A stretch of DNA of 64,000 nucleotides from Aradus depressus (GCA_963662175.1 OY759217.1:17920562-17984561), one strand, 5' to 3'; positions 54,285 to 64,000 are shown, numbered from the stretch's first letter. Translations and numbers: made by a program. Notes: a model not told the origin generated them from the letters alone.

Positions 54285-54495
54285 GTTATTGGAGCCATGG
54301 TGGACGTGCGGGCTAGAGCGTAGGGCTCTGGTCGCATGGTCTCACCATGGTTTGCGGTTTCGAATCCCGTCCGGGAGTGAGTTTTATTTCGTAGATAGAA
54401 CTCCCTCCCGGGGCCGTGGATGTCGTAAATATATAGATATAACATATTGACATGGCTAATATGCATCGTACATAAAGCCAAAAATAAAAATCAAA
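54285..54495 (+). mobile_element. SINE2 copy
   Basis: tRNA-like head (GGTGGACGTGCGGGCTAGAG ... B box GGTTTCGAATCCC). Then a hairpin-forming block AGTTTTATTTCGTAGATAGA / ACTCCCTCCCGG, and an end TTGACATGGCTAATATGCAT with GTACATAAAGCCAAAAA. Confidence 0.75.
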
Positions 54496-54509
54496 TGTTT
54501 TTTTCTGCA

Positions 54510-54675
54510 TTTTTTTTGGTGCAAATTAGCCATGCCAATGTGTTATCTAGTTATATTTACGACATCCATGACGCCGGGAGGGAGTTCTATCTACGAAATA
54601 AAACTCACTCCCGGACGGGATTCGAACCCGCAAACCATGGTGAGACCTTGCGAACAAAGCCCTACGCTCCCGAAC
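54510..54675 (-). mobile_element. SINE2 copy, inverted
   Basis: Mirror of the preceding copy, tail to tail: GGTGCAAATTAGCCATGCCA, GGGAGGGAGTTCTATCTACG, GGATTCGAACCCG. Confidence 0.75.
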
Positions 54676-54929
54676 GATGTTAGGTATTTGAATGTATAAA
54701 ATATTTCAGATAAGTCATGATGGGAGTGCTTCCCGATAGGTTTGTAATTGCTATTTTTTGAGAAGGCAGAAATAAATGGGAGTCGTTACGCGCAGTTATT
54801 CAAAAAGGAAACATAGAACACAAATAAACGAAAAGAAACAAACAAAATAATAAATAAACAAGAATAAAACCTTTTTAAAAATTGAAAAAAATTAGAGGTT
54901 AATTTGCCTGTTTACTGTTTCAGGTTATT

Positions 54930-55060
54930 TCGTCCGGGAGTGAGTTCTATTTCGTAGATAGAACTCCCTCCCGGAGCCATGGATGTAGTAAATAAATACA
55001 TAACACAGACACTGACATGGCTAATATGCACCGTACATAAGGCAAAAAAAAAACAACAAA
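54930..55060 (+). mobile_element. SINE2, 5'-truncated
   Basis: CGTCCGGGAGTGAGTTCTAT to ATATGCACCGTACATAAGGC + A-run. Confidence 0.7.
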
Positions 55061-55089
55061 CTGTTTCAGGTCGTAAGCTGTTCTATTAT

Positions 55090-55437
55090 TTTAGGTTTTA
55101 TGACTCATGCCCGGACTTTAACAACGAGGTCATATCGCCTACTACCAGAGCGCTCTTTCGTAACTCTGGTGGACATGAGCCCGACTCTACTGTGTCCAAT
55201 TTTGTCTACCCTAAATTTTTATTCAACTAGGGCAGGGCTCTTTAACGAGTACCTGACATCGTACACGCTTGGGACCATTGCTTAACGTCCCATCCGAAGG
55301 ACGGCGTGCTTAAGTTTATTTTACCTCAATAGATATCATATAAAATAAACTAAGGGCCTCGGTCGGGTTTCGAACCCAGGATCTTGAGCTCAGAAGGCAA
55401 GCACGCATACCACTGAGCTACCGGCCGCGGCGCCCTC
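55090..55437 (-). mobile_element. SINE1, full length
   Basis: Tail TTAGGTTTT at the start, head CCGGCCGCGGCGCCCTC at the end, with a small 6-nt insertion in the head (GGCCGC) and an insert in the body (CAATAGATATCAT). Confidence 0.85.
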
Positions 55438-55917
55438 TTCTTTTATCTTGTTTCTTCTTATGTTCAAAAAAAAAATTAATTTTCAAAAAAACTTACTTTT
55501 TTTCCGGGCGGTAAATTACTTCATAGTAATATTAAACGCCTCCTTTCCATGTGAAAAAGTAATATAGGGCTTATCTTCTGTATATTAAAAATTTGTAAAT
55601 TTAAGAGAAGGAAACTTTGAAAAAAGGAAGAAGAAAATCGAAAAAGAAAAGCGAAGGTAAAAAAGTAGCTTTGTAAAGGTTTAATTACGTGATGATAGGG
55701 GGGGGGTCTATATAACTCAATTAGCGACCCCCCTTTGGATCAATCAGAAGGGGGGGGGGGGGGGGGGGATCATTCAGAATATTAGCAGGTCACAGGGTTA
55801 CCAACATTGTCTTCATTTTGTATAGAGAAGACAATTTTTTAATTCTTATTGTTATAAGTCTCACTGCAATATACAATATATAAAAACCAAGAACTTGTTC
55901 AACTTTGATTAGATTAG
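55438..55917. other. No gene seen; poly-G tract
   Basis: Unassigned; G runs at 55696-55706 and 55750-55768. Confidence 0.35.
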
Positions 55918-56396
55918 TAGTAGAATCTCGATTATCCGAACTAATTGGGACCAAAGGTGGTTCGGATAATCAAAAGTTCGTTTAATCGAGGTTGAATTTC
56001 AAAAAAATCGAAAAAAATATTAAAAAATAGGAAACAGGTCAATTAAGTGTCCATTGTTACTTTAAAGGTATATTTTTACAATAAAAATTTCAAGTATGTA
56101 TTATGTACATACAGTATGTACATAAATACAGTGTATAAACGAACACATTATGACATAATGTTCGTTTATACATTGTACATAACACAGTTTGTTTACGTGG
56201 GTTTGAAAATATCACCAATCTTCTTTAGCTTTACCATCTTCATTTTTTTTGTCAAAGCCAAATCCCTTATTTTTTTGAGTTGAAATAGCTGGACCACTTG
56301 TGCTTCCTCTTGCCTCTGAAGCCATTGAGAGGGCTCTGTGAGTTCGGATAATAGAGGCTTCGAATAATAGAGGTTCGGATAATCGAGGTTCTACTG
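55918..56396. mobile_element. pogo/Tigger-like MITE
   Basis: Right end (inverse) CAGTAGAACCTCGATTATCC + GAAC, followed by TA at 56397. Left end TAGTAGAATCTCGATTATCC + GAAC. Internal AATAGAGG..TTCGGATAAT repeats at the right. A near-perfect hairpin TGTATAAACGAACA/TGTTCGTTTATACA lies near 56130-56175. Confidence 0.8.
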
Positions 56397-56514
56397 TATT
56401 AAAAACGGGAATGGCTCGGATTGCCTTCATAAGTGCCCACCCCTAGATTAAGCCAACCGTTTGGTTGTTGTTAAAATTAAGGTCTTTTTGAATTTTTCTT
56501 GAAATTCATCTCTC

Positions 56515-56675
56515 GCCGGTTTGGCATGGTCTCACAATTGCGGGTTCGAATCCCGTCCGGGAGTAAGTTTTATTTCGTAGATAGAACTCCCTCTCGGGGC
56601 CATGGATGTCGTAAATATAACTAGATAACACATTGACATAATATACACCTCAAGGCCAAAAAAAAAAAAAATATA
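56515..56675 (+). mobile_element. SINE2 copy
   Basis: GGCATGGTCTCACAATTGCG, B box GGGTTCGAATCCCG, GATAGAACTCCCTCTCGGGG, AACACATTGACATAATATAC, A-run tail. Confidence 0.75.
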
Positions 56676-57284
56676 TCTCTTGTAACTATTTTTTATGGGT
56701 TACTCGAAAACATAATTGATTTGTAGGAAGACTGTCAGGTCTGAAGCACCCCCTAACCCTGGGTCTCTACCTCTCCAGGTATTTTGTCAGTCTGTCCAGG
56801 ATATTAGCCAAGTGAAAGAACCAGGTGCAAGGGTTGCCAACTTTTAAATTAACTCTATCCCTCGATCTCTTTTTTCATATCCTTTAGTCTTTCTTCTTAT
56901 TTCCTTTTCTTTGTTTTACAGTTCACCCTTATGAGATTCCCAGACTCCCCCAGATTCGTTACACAATTAAATATATTACCCCATGAATTACTTTTCAAAG
57001 CTCCAAAATATTGAACATATAAATTTAACCTTTCTTCATTTTAACTGTCTCAATTCAGAATAGCTTATTTCCAGATCTTTGTACAGTCACAGACTTTCTT
57101 ACTTATGAGACTGCTAGCAGGTTACTTCGCACGGATCACTAAACTATGATTTAACGGAAATAAAGTGTTTTTGAGTCTGAATGTTTGTGACCCCCTCCCC
57201 GCAATATACGTAAAATATCCTTACGAACAAACGTTGGAAATTTGATTTGCTACATTTTTGGTTTCATACATTAACCTCGAAAAA
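56676..57284. other. Unassigned; possible LINE 3' UTR
   Basis: 57150-57172 reads ACTATGATTTAACGGAAATA + AAG, like a LINE-A terminus. The rest is unassigned. Confidence 0.35.
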
Positions 57285-57575
57285 TCAGAAGGAGGGGTGC
57301 TCAAAGTTTTTTCATCTCCCAGATATAAAACCTAAGACCCTCGACCGGGTCTCCAACCCGCGATCTTGAGCTCAATAGACAAGCACGCTTCTCTGAGCTA
57401 ACAGCGCCCTCAGTTAGTTATTGTTACTCATGCCCTGGTTTTAACTACGAGGTCATATCGCCTACTACCAGAATGCTCATTCGTCGCTATGGTGAACATG
57501 AGTTCGACTCTAAATTTTGCCTATCTACCCAGGCTTTATGCTCCTAGGTGTTGTTAACGAGTACGAGTAATAATT
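57245..57575 (-). mobile_element. SINE1 head and tail pieces in tandem, duplicate unit 1
   Basis: Head piece 57285-57411 and tail piece 57412-57570, both minus. The segment from TACATTTTTGGTTTCATACA onward is repeated at 58185-58430. Confidence 0.65.
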
Positions 57576-57804
57576 TCTTGAACTTAGAGAAATGACAAGA
57601 AAAACCTTGAGTAGTCATTGAAGAAAGCCGCATTTATCTAGTTAATTATTTTTTTTTAAATAGCAAGCATCTGCCTTTCTTTGAATGGGTAGTAAACATT
57701 TTTAAAATACGTAAAATGCATTCAGTGCCATGACTTATACAATGGAGTGAGCTATACACTCATTATATTGTAAAGAGCTATACATACATTAGAATTATGA
57801 TAAT

Positions 57805-58030
57805 TATAAAATATACACGATCTGGCCATTACAGGGCTTTCTTATAACAACTACAGTTTTACAGATTACTCTCCTTCTATCCTTCTCAAAATTATTTCAT
57901 ACTGGCATTCCTGAGTATTTAAAGGAATTATAATTGGCGTCAGAGGTTTTTTTCTTCATTGTATAGCTTAGTTCTGAGAGTGACTTTCTTATACAAAGTA
58001 ATGCCATTATGAATTAATTTTGAGAATGGG
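57805..58030. repeat. MITE-A copy
   Basis: CTGGCCATTACAGGGCTTTC, ATTATTTCATACTGGCATTC, GAGTGACTTTCTTATACAAA. Confidence 0.6.
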
Positions 58031-58084
58031 GACACTCCTACTCTAGGTGAATAAATCATCTAGTTTCTTAATGTTCTTATACAG

Positions 58085-58190
58085 TTAATATGTTGATTTC
58101 TCCGGAATTTCTTTAATTTTTTTCTATTTTCTTTTTTTGACAAAATTCGGGATTTCTTCTGGTTACTATGAACGAACGGTTCTCACGATT
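58085..58190. repeat. Family delta foldback, half copy
   Basis: GTTGATTTCTCCGGAATTTC, TTTTTGACAAAATTCGGGAT, TACTATGAACGAACGGTTCT match the left half of 58496-58715. Confidence 0.5.
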
Positions 58191-58437
58191 TGTTACATTT
58201 TTGGTTTCATACATTAATCTCAAAAATTCGAAGGAGGGCGTGCTCAAGGTTTTTTTCACCTTCCAGCTAAAAACCTAAGAGGCTCGGTGGGTTTCCAACC
58301 CGCCATCTTCAGCTCAGTAGACAAGCACGCTACTCTGAGCTACCGGCGCCCTCAGTTAGTTATTGTTACTCATGCCCTGATTTTAACTACAAGGTCATAT
58401 CACCTCCTACCAGAGTGCTCTTTCGTAATTCCCGTAA
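58185..58437 (-). mobile_element. SINE1 head and tail pieces in tandem, duplicate unit 2
   Basis: Same arrangement and flanking text as 57245-57575: head 58228-58353, tail 58354-58437. Confidence 0.65.
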
Positions 58438-58444
58438 GAAGTAA

Positions 58445-58803
58445 TTTTGAGAATGGGAAGGAGACACTCCTACTCTAAGTGAATAAACCTAGGTAATGTG
58501 TTTCTTAAAGGTCTCTGATTTGTTAAAATGTTGATTTTTGCGGCATTTTTTCCAGAGGTATCGTATATTTTTTTTTTACTATATTCTGGACACCTTCACG
58601 TCCCTTCTTCTGTTTACTATGAACGAACGGTTCATAGTGATCATAAGAAGGGAGGTGGAAGTAACCCGAAATATTGTCGAAAAAGGAAAAGAAAAATGCA
58701 GGAAAAAATAATTATATAAACCTAGGTAGGCAACATTTAGGACTCTACACGCTAGGCGACATGACCTCGTTGTTAAAGCCGGTATATGAGTCACAATAAC
58801 CAG
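58445..58803 (+). mobile_element. SINE1 tail split by a foldback element
   Basis: SINE body 58470-58495 (AAGTGAATAAACCTAGGTA) and 58729-58803 (GGCAACATTTAGGACTC ... TGAGTCACAATAAC). Confidence 0.6.
58496..58715. mobile_element. Family delta palindromic retroelement, 13 bp TSD
   Basis: TSD ATAAACCTAGGTA at 58483-58495 and 58716-58728. Arms meet at GAACGAACGGTTC near 58620-58632 and contain CGGCATTTTTTCCAGAGGTA / inverse. The left end has an extension of about 39 bp (ATGTGTTTCTTAAAGG...). Same core as 16830-16995. The motif here is CATAAGA...CCCGAAATATT, so the CTGANGA core is degraded. Confidence 0.65.
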
Positions 58804-59479
58804 CTAACAAACCTTGATAATATTGTTCATATAGTTTTGAGCCGTTTCCTGACGGATAACCGAGGTGCAATTGAAGTAATAGTAATAGTAGGATGGAGGA
58901 ACCACAGAGATTGATGTGAAGAGATGTGGATGCAAATTGCCGTGGAAGTCACAAAAGCTACTATTTTCTCCCTTTCTTGTTCCCAGTTCGTCCTGTAGTC
59001 GACATCTAAACTGGTATGTCTCCTTTATACAAATTTTACACATTTACTTTTATATTCCTATACATAAGATCCTCTTGAACCGCTCCAGACCCTCCGAGGA
59101 TTGCAGACATAAATGATGACATTTTTCTTCTTGCTCTTTTGTCTTTAAAGTTTTATATACAAGAAAATGTAGAAGTGTCAGTCTTCTCTCCCAGATTTAT
59201 TATACTATGTTGAAGAAAATGTAATTCAAAGGAACTTATGTAAATTTTGTGAAGTCATGTTTCAAATCTTACATTAAATATAGAATTATTCTGAATCAAC
59301 CTCTTAAGGCGAAATGCAAAGATAGTTTAGTTAGTGTCTTTTTGAGATAAGAGATGGCACCACTTCTGAGGGTAAACTTTGCTCCTATTTTTTGCCCAGT
59401 AAAAATCAACCGATGTTCAATCTGAAACATCTGCATTTGCCTCATTATGACGATCAAAATAAGGGGTCGATCGGGTTTT
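58804..59479. other. No gene seen
   Basis: Unassigned intronic sequence; the short frames here have no family resemblance. Confidence 0.3.
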
Positions 59480-60650
59480 TCTTGAAGACAGTACAAACAA
59501 TAAGACAATTTAAACTTCAACTAAAAACGTTTATGCTAGAGGAAACCCTGTATTCGAAAAAGTAATTTTTTTCTCATTGTTCAAAAATAATAAAACAAAT
59601 ATAATAAAGGTTAGGTTAGGTTTTATGACTCATGCCCGGGCTTTTAACAACGTGGTCATATCGCCTACTACCAGAGCGCTCTTTCGTCACTCTGGTGGAC
59701 ATGAGCCCGACTCTACTGTGGGAGTCCTAAATTTAGCCTACCCTAAATTTTTATTCATCTAGGTTAGGGGTCTTTAACGAGTACCTGACATCGTACAGGC
59801 TCGGGACCATCGCTTAACGTCCCATCCGGAGGACGGCTTGCTTAAGTTTATTTTACCTCCCAGATAAAATAAACTAAGGGCCTCGGTAGGGTTACGAACC
59901 CACGACCTTGAGCTCAGAAGTCAAGCACGCATACCACTGAGCTACCGGCGCCCTCAAATATAATAAATAAATCATGTTTTATATTCAAGAACGTTATTTT
60001 ATACATAGCTTTCATTCTTATTTTTTTGGTAAAGTTCCTCCATAGATATCCTCCTTAAGGCTTGTCAAATCTACGTTTTAATCATTATTTTTATACTAAT
60101 ATATATTAGTATATAGATATTTATATACTAATTTATTTTTCTTGTTTTTCTCTTTTATACATAATAGATAATAATACATTATTATTATCATTTTATTTAT
60201 TAATTTCATTTATATATATAAAATATTATAATTGTTATTGTTTTTTTTTATTTTTTCTATATTTCGCATGTTGTGACCTGAGGAAGGGACATGAGAACGA
60301 AATGTAGTCGTGAAAAAGAATCTTCAGGAAAAGTTATCAAAAATTATTATCTTAATACATATTAAATAAATTATAAAATGTATCTACTCTATTTATTATA
60401 TATTTTATTTATCTGCTGTATATTATTATTATTGTTCTCATATTTTCAAGTATTTATTTATTAATTTCTTTTTACTTTTAAGTAGTATTGTTTAATTCTA
60501 ATCCATTTGTGACAGACTCTAAGAGTTAATATCTGTTTAAGTATCTAAATTATAAACTATCTTATATAAGCATTCTTATGGCGTATCCTATTACCATAAT
60601 GGTTTAACGGAAATAAATATTATTATTGTTATTATTACCTACTCTATATG
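59480..60650 (+). pseudogene. LINE-A 3' fragment with SINE1 insertion
   Basis: KTVQTIRQFKLQLKTFMLEE (59480-59560) corresponds to the C-terminus of the 35188 copy. The 3' UTR resumes after the SINE with AGTTCCTCCATAGATATCCT, ACCTGAGGAAGGGACATGAG, then ATGGTTTAACGGAAATAAAT(ATT)n at 60599-60640. Confidence 0.75.
59609..59955 (-). mobile_element. SINE1, full length with 12 bp TSD
   Basis: TSD AAATATAATAAA at 59597-59608 and 59956-59967, perfect. Telomere-type tail GGTTAGGTTAGG. Younger than the LINE-A it interrupts. Confidence 0.92.
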
Positions 60651-60807
60651 TTTCTCTCTTGATTGAAAATGAGTGGAAAATTGAACAACAGGGGTCGAAT
60701 TGTATTGGGGATCTTATCCATCTAATTTCGTTATGTTTCGCCTAGCAGAAACTACAGAAAATATATCTTTTCTTTAGAGAGAAAAAAAAAAACCTTGTTT
60801 GTCATAC

Positions 60808-60905
60808 CCAACTGTAGATAGAGCTGGTTAATGGAGTCATAGGTCTCCCAGAAGGGCAGATCAAGGTCCGCCTCCCCGTGAACCTGCGATGGACCGTTAG
60901 GGTCA
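60808..60905 (-). CDS. Nlg: Neuroligin, internal exon (C-terminal part of esterase-like domain)
   Basis: A 98 bp exon encoding DPNGPSQVHGEADLDL, PFWETYDSINQLYLQL and the first base of a Gly codon. The DPN start and the W-Y-I-QLYL pattern correspond to the neuroligin segment just before the HYRGHK block in the next exon. Acceptor TTTTATTTTGCAG before 60905; donor TTGG|GTATGAC at 60808/60807. The leading T belongs to a codon begun in an exon beyond this one. No other esterase-domain exon is visible between 60906 and 64000, so the main ectodomain lies beyond the window. Too short for a plain ORF scan; found by reading for the sequence that must precede GGKTEVK. Confidence 0.85.
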
Positions 60906-61059
60906 CTGCAAAATAAAACGAAATCATCTATATAATATATAACTAACTTATCAATGCAATATAACTAACAATACAATATAACTAACTATAACCTTTCTGG
61001 ATACAAATATAAATTTTCTTGTAATTCACACGAGAGGCTTTTTACTTAATTAAAGCTAT

Positions 61060-61590
61060 ATGAAGTATAGAAAAGTTATGTAATCGGTCATAAATTCTAT
61101 GAGGAGATTTCAACGTAATTTATTGACAATCTGAGATCGAGGTTTCAACGGATTTTTACATTTCAAGGTCCCCTTAATATGTATTGACCATTTTCGCGAT
61201 GATGTCAGTGTGCTGTGAATGTTTGTTAGTTATTATGAATCATGCCAGGGCTTTAACTACGAGGTCATATTGCCTACTACCAGGGAGCTCTTTCGTCATT
61301 CTGGTGGACATGAGCCCGACTCTACTATAGGAATCCTAATTTTTGTCTACTCAGGTTGTGAGTAGGCGTACTGGAAAAATGATTATAGTTATGAAATTGA
61401 AATTTGGAATGAAAAAGTCACATGTGCTAACTTAGATCTGATTAGATTTTGGCCAAAATCAAACAAAAATTAAGACCACTTTACTCTAGGGCTTAATTAC
61501 GTTTTACAAGATACATCTTATATTTATGACCAAATCTAAAATCTTCTGAAAGTTTGTTGAGAAAACTGAAATACACATTTATCATATTGT
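61060..61590 (+). repeat. Families E/C with SINE1 tail insertion
   Basis: AAGTATAGAAAAGTTATGTA, GATCGAGGTTTCAACGGATT, then a SINE1 tail (minus) at 61228-61362, then CATGTGCTAACTTAGATCTG continuing family C. Confidence 0.5.
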
Positions 61591-62265
61591 ATTTTGTAAT
61601 AATTATAATTATGAAATAAACAATTGTAGTTATTTTATTAGTTCACTGTTATACAGCATTGTGTATCAAATACACACATGCCTCGGGCAGACAAATATAC
61701 GAGAAATTATATTACTAAGGCATGTGTATCAATATGTTACATCCGCCATTTTTAATAAAAATTGATAAATTCGGATTGGTCTTGAACCAAACCTCAACAA
61801 CAAAACGAAACAATGGGCGATATCCGGCAATGTAGTACTTCCCCAACACCAATCGATCGTTTAGGCTAAAAATCAATAGTTGACTTACCTAAGGATTTGT
61901 GATTACTTAAACTAAAATTTTGTGTCGATATATTCCTTACATCGACAGTTATTGGAGTTTTCAGTTTCGCGAAAAATTAATAGGTGTCGTTTTTCGTGTC
62001 CACTGGAATTTAATGTTTTCTTCTGGAGGTCGATTCATTAATCGACCATTGAGTTTACTGAATCCTCATAATTCATTTCGTGTTACATCACCAGTTATTA
62101 GGGTTTATGAGTTGAACCCTCCTGTCTTTTGATACTCTATTATCTCACCTGATTTGGATGAAAATTGGTACTGTCCTTTCGGGGTTTTGGACTTAAATAC
62201 AAAATTCAATGTTGATACAGTCATTACTTCGGCAGTTATTTGGAAGTTTTGTGTTAAACCCTCCC
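61591..62265 (-). repeat. Family E region
   Basis: 61820-62260 holds CAATAGTTGACTTACCTAAG, TATTCCTTACATCGACAGTT, ACCTGATTTGGATGAAAATT and TACTTCGGCAGTTATTTGGA. 61591-61820 is unassigned. Confidence 0.45.
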
Positions 62266-62267
62266 TT

Positions 62268-62460
62268 AGAGGGCGACCAGTAGCCCGGAGGTAGCGTGCT
62301 ATCTTACTGAGCTCAAGATTGCGGGTTTGAAACCCGGCCAAGTCCTTATGTTTTTATTTGGGAGGTAAAAACGTTCAGCAGGCACTTGGATGTGGCACTG
62401 TGATGGTTCCGGGACGGTACGATGTTAGGTACTCGTTAAAGATCTTACATACTCCTACAG
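62268..62460 (+). mobile_element. SINE1, divergent copy
   Basis: Head AGTAGCCCGGAGGTAGCGTG, B-box region GGGTTTGAAACCC, GGTACGATGTTAGGTACTCG; tail absent. Confidence 0.65.
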
Positions 62461-62539
62461 TAGAGCTAACAGAGCATAAAATGCTTAGATCCCTAGGTCT
62501 ACAAACCAGCCCTCCCTATTACGACATTATCCACTAATT

Positions 62540-63570
62540 ATCCAGATCTGTTAAACGTTGGCCAAATGGAAGTGGAATATTAGGGGGAGAGGGTTGACGC
62601 AAACACCTCAATAACTGCTGAAATAATGAATGTATCGACACGAAATTTTATATATAAACTCAAAACACCATACTGACAATTGTGATGTATAAAATTGCGC
62701 ACATTGTAATTATTAATATAAATTATAAAACCAATTATTATTATTTTTATAAAACAGCTGTTTGGAATGAAGCAATTTAAATAGTGAAAAAATATACAAA
62801 GATGAACCAATCGTGTTTTGTTTTTAAAAACAAAACATAAACAACCAATGAATGGAGACAAAAGACGACGATCAGTTGTTCTAATAGTGTGGACAGTCTA
62901 AGTTGTGTTGTAGAGGAGAGAAGTCGGAGTTGAGATGTGAAGGTGGACAGTCTAGTGTGAAAAGGTTTTCAGGCTTAAGGTGTGGTGAACCATGTAGGAG
63001 TGAAATAACAGTGAAATAGATGCGCAAAGGAGGTACTTTTATTTATTTATGTGTTTATATGCCCTAAATAACATTGATTTAAAGAATGGCCATAATATTT
63101 TGAATAATTTGATTTTTTGTTTAATATTGAAAATTTGATTATATTGAGAATGTAGGTTAAATAATATAAACCCAATTATTTTTTTCTTTTATTCTATGCT
63201 ATTCATTTTCCCTGTTAACCTAGTAAAATAATTTATACCTTTGGATTAGATTGAACATTTTTGCAAATTTAGAAAAACAATATGGCATCTCTTTAGTATC
63301 TTTAGAAGAAATCCAAATCAAAATTTTGTTAATTACATTTTTTTTAAATACGTGCACTTCTTCAAAATTACACGTTTTGAACCTTCTGTATTTTTTAGTG
63401 CCCTTTTCGGAAACTACTGTAGAAATCAAAATTTAGTAGAAGAGCAGCTATAATTTCTTTAGGAAATGAAGTCATTTTATTTAATATTTAATTTTATTAA
63501 TTCAATTATTATTTATATATTTATTATTTAACATTTATACATTTTTTTAATTATCACACAATACATATTA
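62540..63570 (+). repeat. Family E end, then intact family D copy
   Basis: 62540-62690 is family E. 62690-63570 is the uninterrupted family D copy: AAACAGCTGTTTGGAATGAA, GATGTGAAGGTGGACAGTCT, GGCTTAAGGTGTGGTGAACC, GTGAAATAACAGTGAAATAG, ATGCGCAAAGGAGGTACTTT, GCTATTCATTTTCCCTGTTA. Confidence 0.6.
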
Positions 63571-64000
63571 ATTCATTACTTCGGCAGTTACTGGAGTTCT
63601 TGTGTTAAGACCTCTCCATTAGGACGTAACTTACTATGCAAATCTGATCTATTCAACGTCTTGGCCAAAGAGAAAAGAAGAATTAGGGAGGGAGGCCCAA
63701 CACAAAAACGCTAATAAATTTCGATTTAGTTAACGTATAAACACGAAATTTAGAATGATGATTCAGAAGTCCCTGAGTAAGACATATATTGATTTTCAAA
63801 TAAATCGGTGAATTGGTTCCAGAGAAATTACGAAAACTGTGTGATTCACCGACAATACCTTCTATTAAGATATATATATTCCATACATATTGCTTACAGA
63901 ATGTAAGCATAGATTCAAGGCAATCAACACTCAAAGGAAATAACTTATTATAGCAGATCTGATCAACGTCTCATTGTTTTGACCTTTGAATGTAGCTGTT
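63571..64000 (-). repeat. Family E copy at window end
   Basis: TTACTTCGGCAGTTACTGGA, GGGAGGGAGGCCCAACACAA, then GTGATTCACCGACAATACCT. No exon seen. Confidence 0.4.

Noticed and set aside
60906..64000. Search for further neuroligin esterase exons
   Set aside because: No frame with cholinesterase-like words and splice sites was found; the interval is families C, D, E and SINE1 fragments.

Overview
This is a repeat-saturated, AT-rich stretch of an animal genome. An insect is the best fit, possibly hemipteran-like, but I cannot name the species. The evidence is a neuroligin gene broken by introns of 10-25 kb, tRNA-derived SINEs ending in the insect telomere unit (TTAGG)n, and many mariner, piggyBac, pogo/Tigger, hAT, Helitron and Jockey-type LINE remnants. 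There is no prokaryotic or viral gene organisation.

Host gene. The 3' part of a neuroligin gene (Nlg) lies on the minus strand. Three exons join in frame with matching phases and GT/AG sites: 60808-60905, then 50152-50298, then the last exon 24981-25564. They encode the end of the cholinesterase-like domain, a Thr/Pro stalk, one transmembrane helix and a proline-rich cytoplasmic tail ending in EISV. The main esterase exons must lie beyond 64000. Nearly everything else is intron or 3' flank of this gene (flank 1-24980; introns 25565-50151, 50299-60807 and 60906 onward).

Mobile elements. (1) SINE1: about 30 full or partial copies, roughly 340 bp, with a tRNA-like head (A and B boxes) and a tail of (TTAGG)n or (AACT)n; many have perfect 11-14 bp target-site duplications (TSDs). 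(2) SINE2: a second tRNA-headed family clustered at 54.3-56.7 kb. (3) Palindromic retroelements: at least seven insertions made of a sequence and its own inverted copy, plus a one-sided extension of about 34-45 bp, mostly with 12-13 bp TSDs (506-2637, 3233-3495, 34190-34528, 34762-35094, 38314-38889, 43800-43902, 58496-58715). This is the layout of Penelope-like elements with inverted pseudo-LTRs. Several arms carry a CTGANGA - hairpin - GAAA - short palindrome - NTH motif that resembles a hammerhead ribozyme core. I consider this the most interesting signal here. (4) LINE fragments of at least four families, several nested. (5) DNA transposon relics: two DD34D mariners, an intron-containing piggyBac deletion derivative, three pogo/Tigger elements, hAT-type elements, a Helitron-like element, a 650 bp foldback MITE with an 8 bp TSD next to a neuroligin exon, and a dispersed MITE family (MITE-A). 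(6) Uncharacterised dispersed families (C, D, E) occupying many kilobases.

Layout: 0.5-2.6 kb composite inverted-terminal element; 2.6-8 kb families C/E, a 17-bp minisatellite and MITE-A; 9-17 kb SINEs, a Harbinger-like fragment and a SINE palindrome; 17-19 kb LINEs; 18.5-24 kb AT-rich flank with family E; 25 kb last neuroligin exon; 26-50 kb large intron with nested elements; 50.2 kb middle exon; 50.3-60.8 kb intron dense in SINE1/SINE2; 60.8 kb upstream exon; 61-64 kb families C/E/D.
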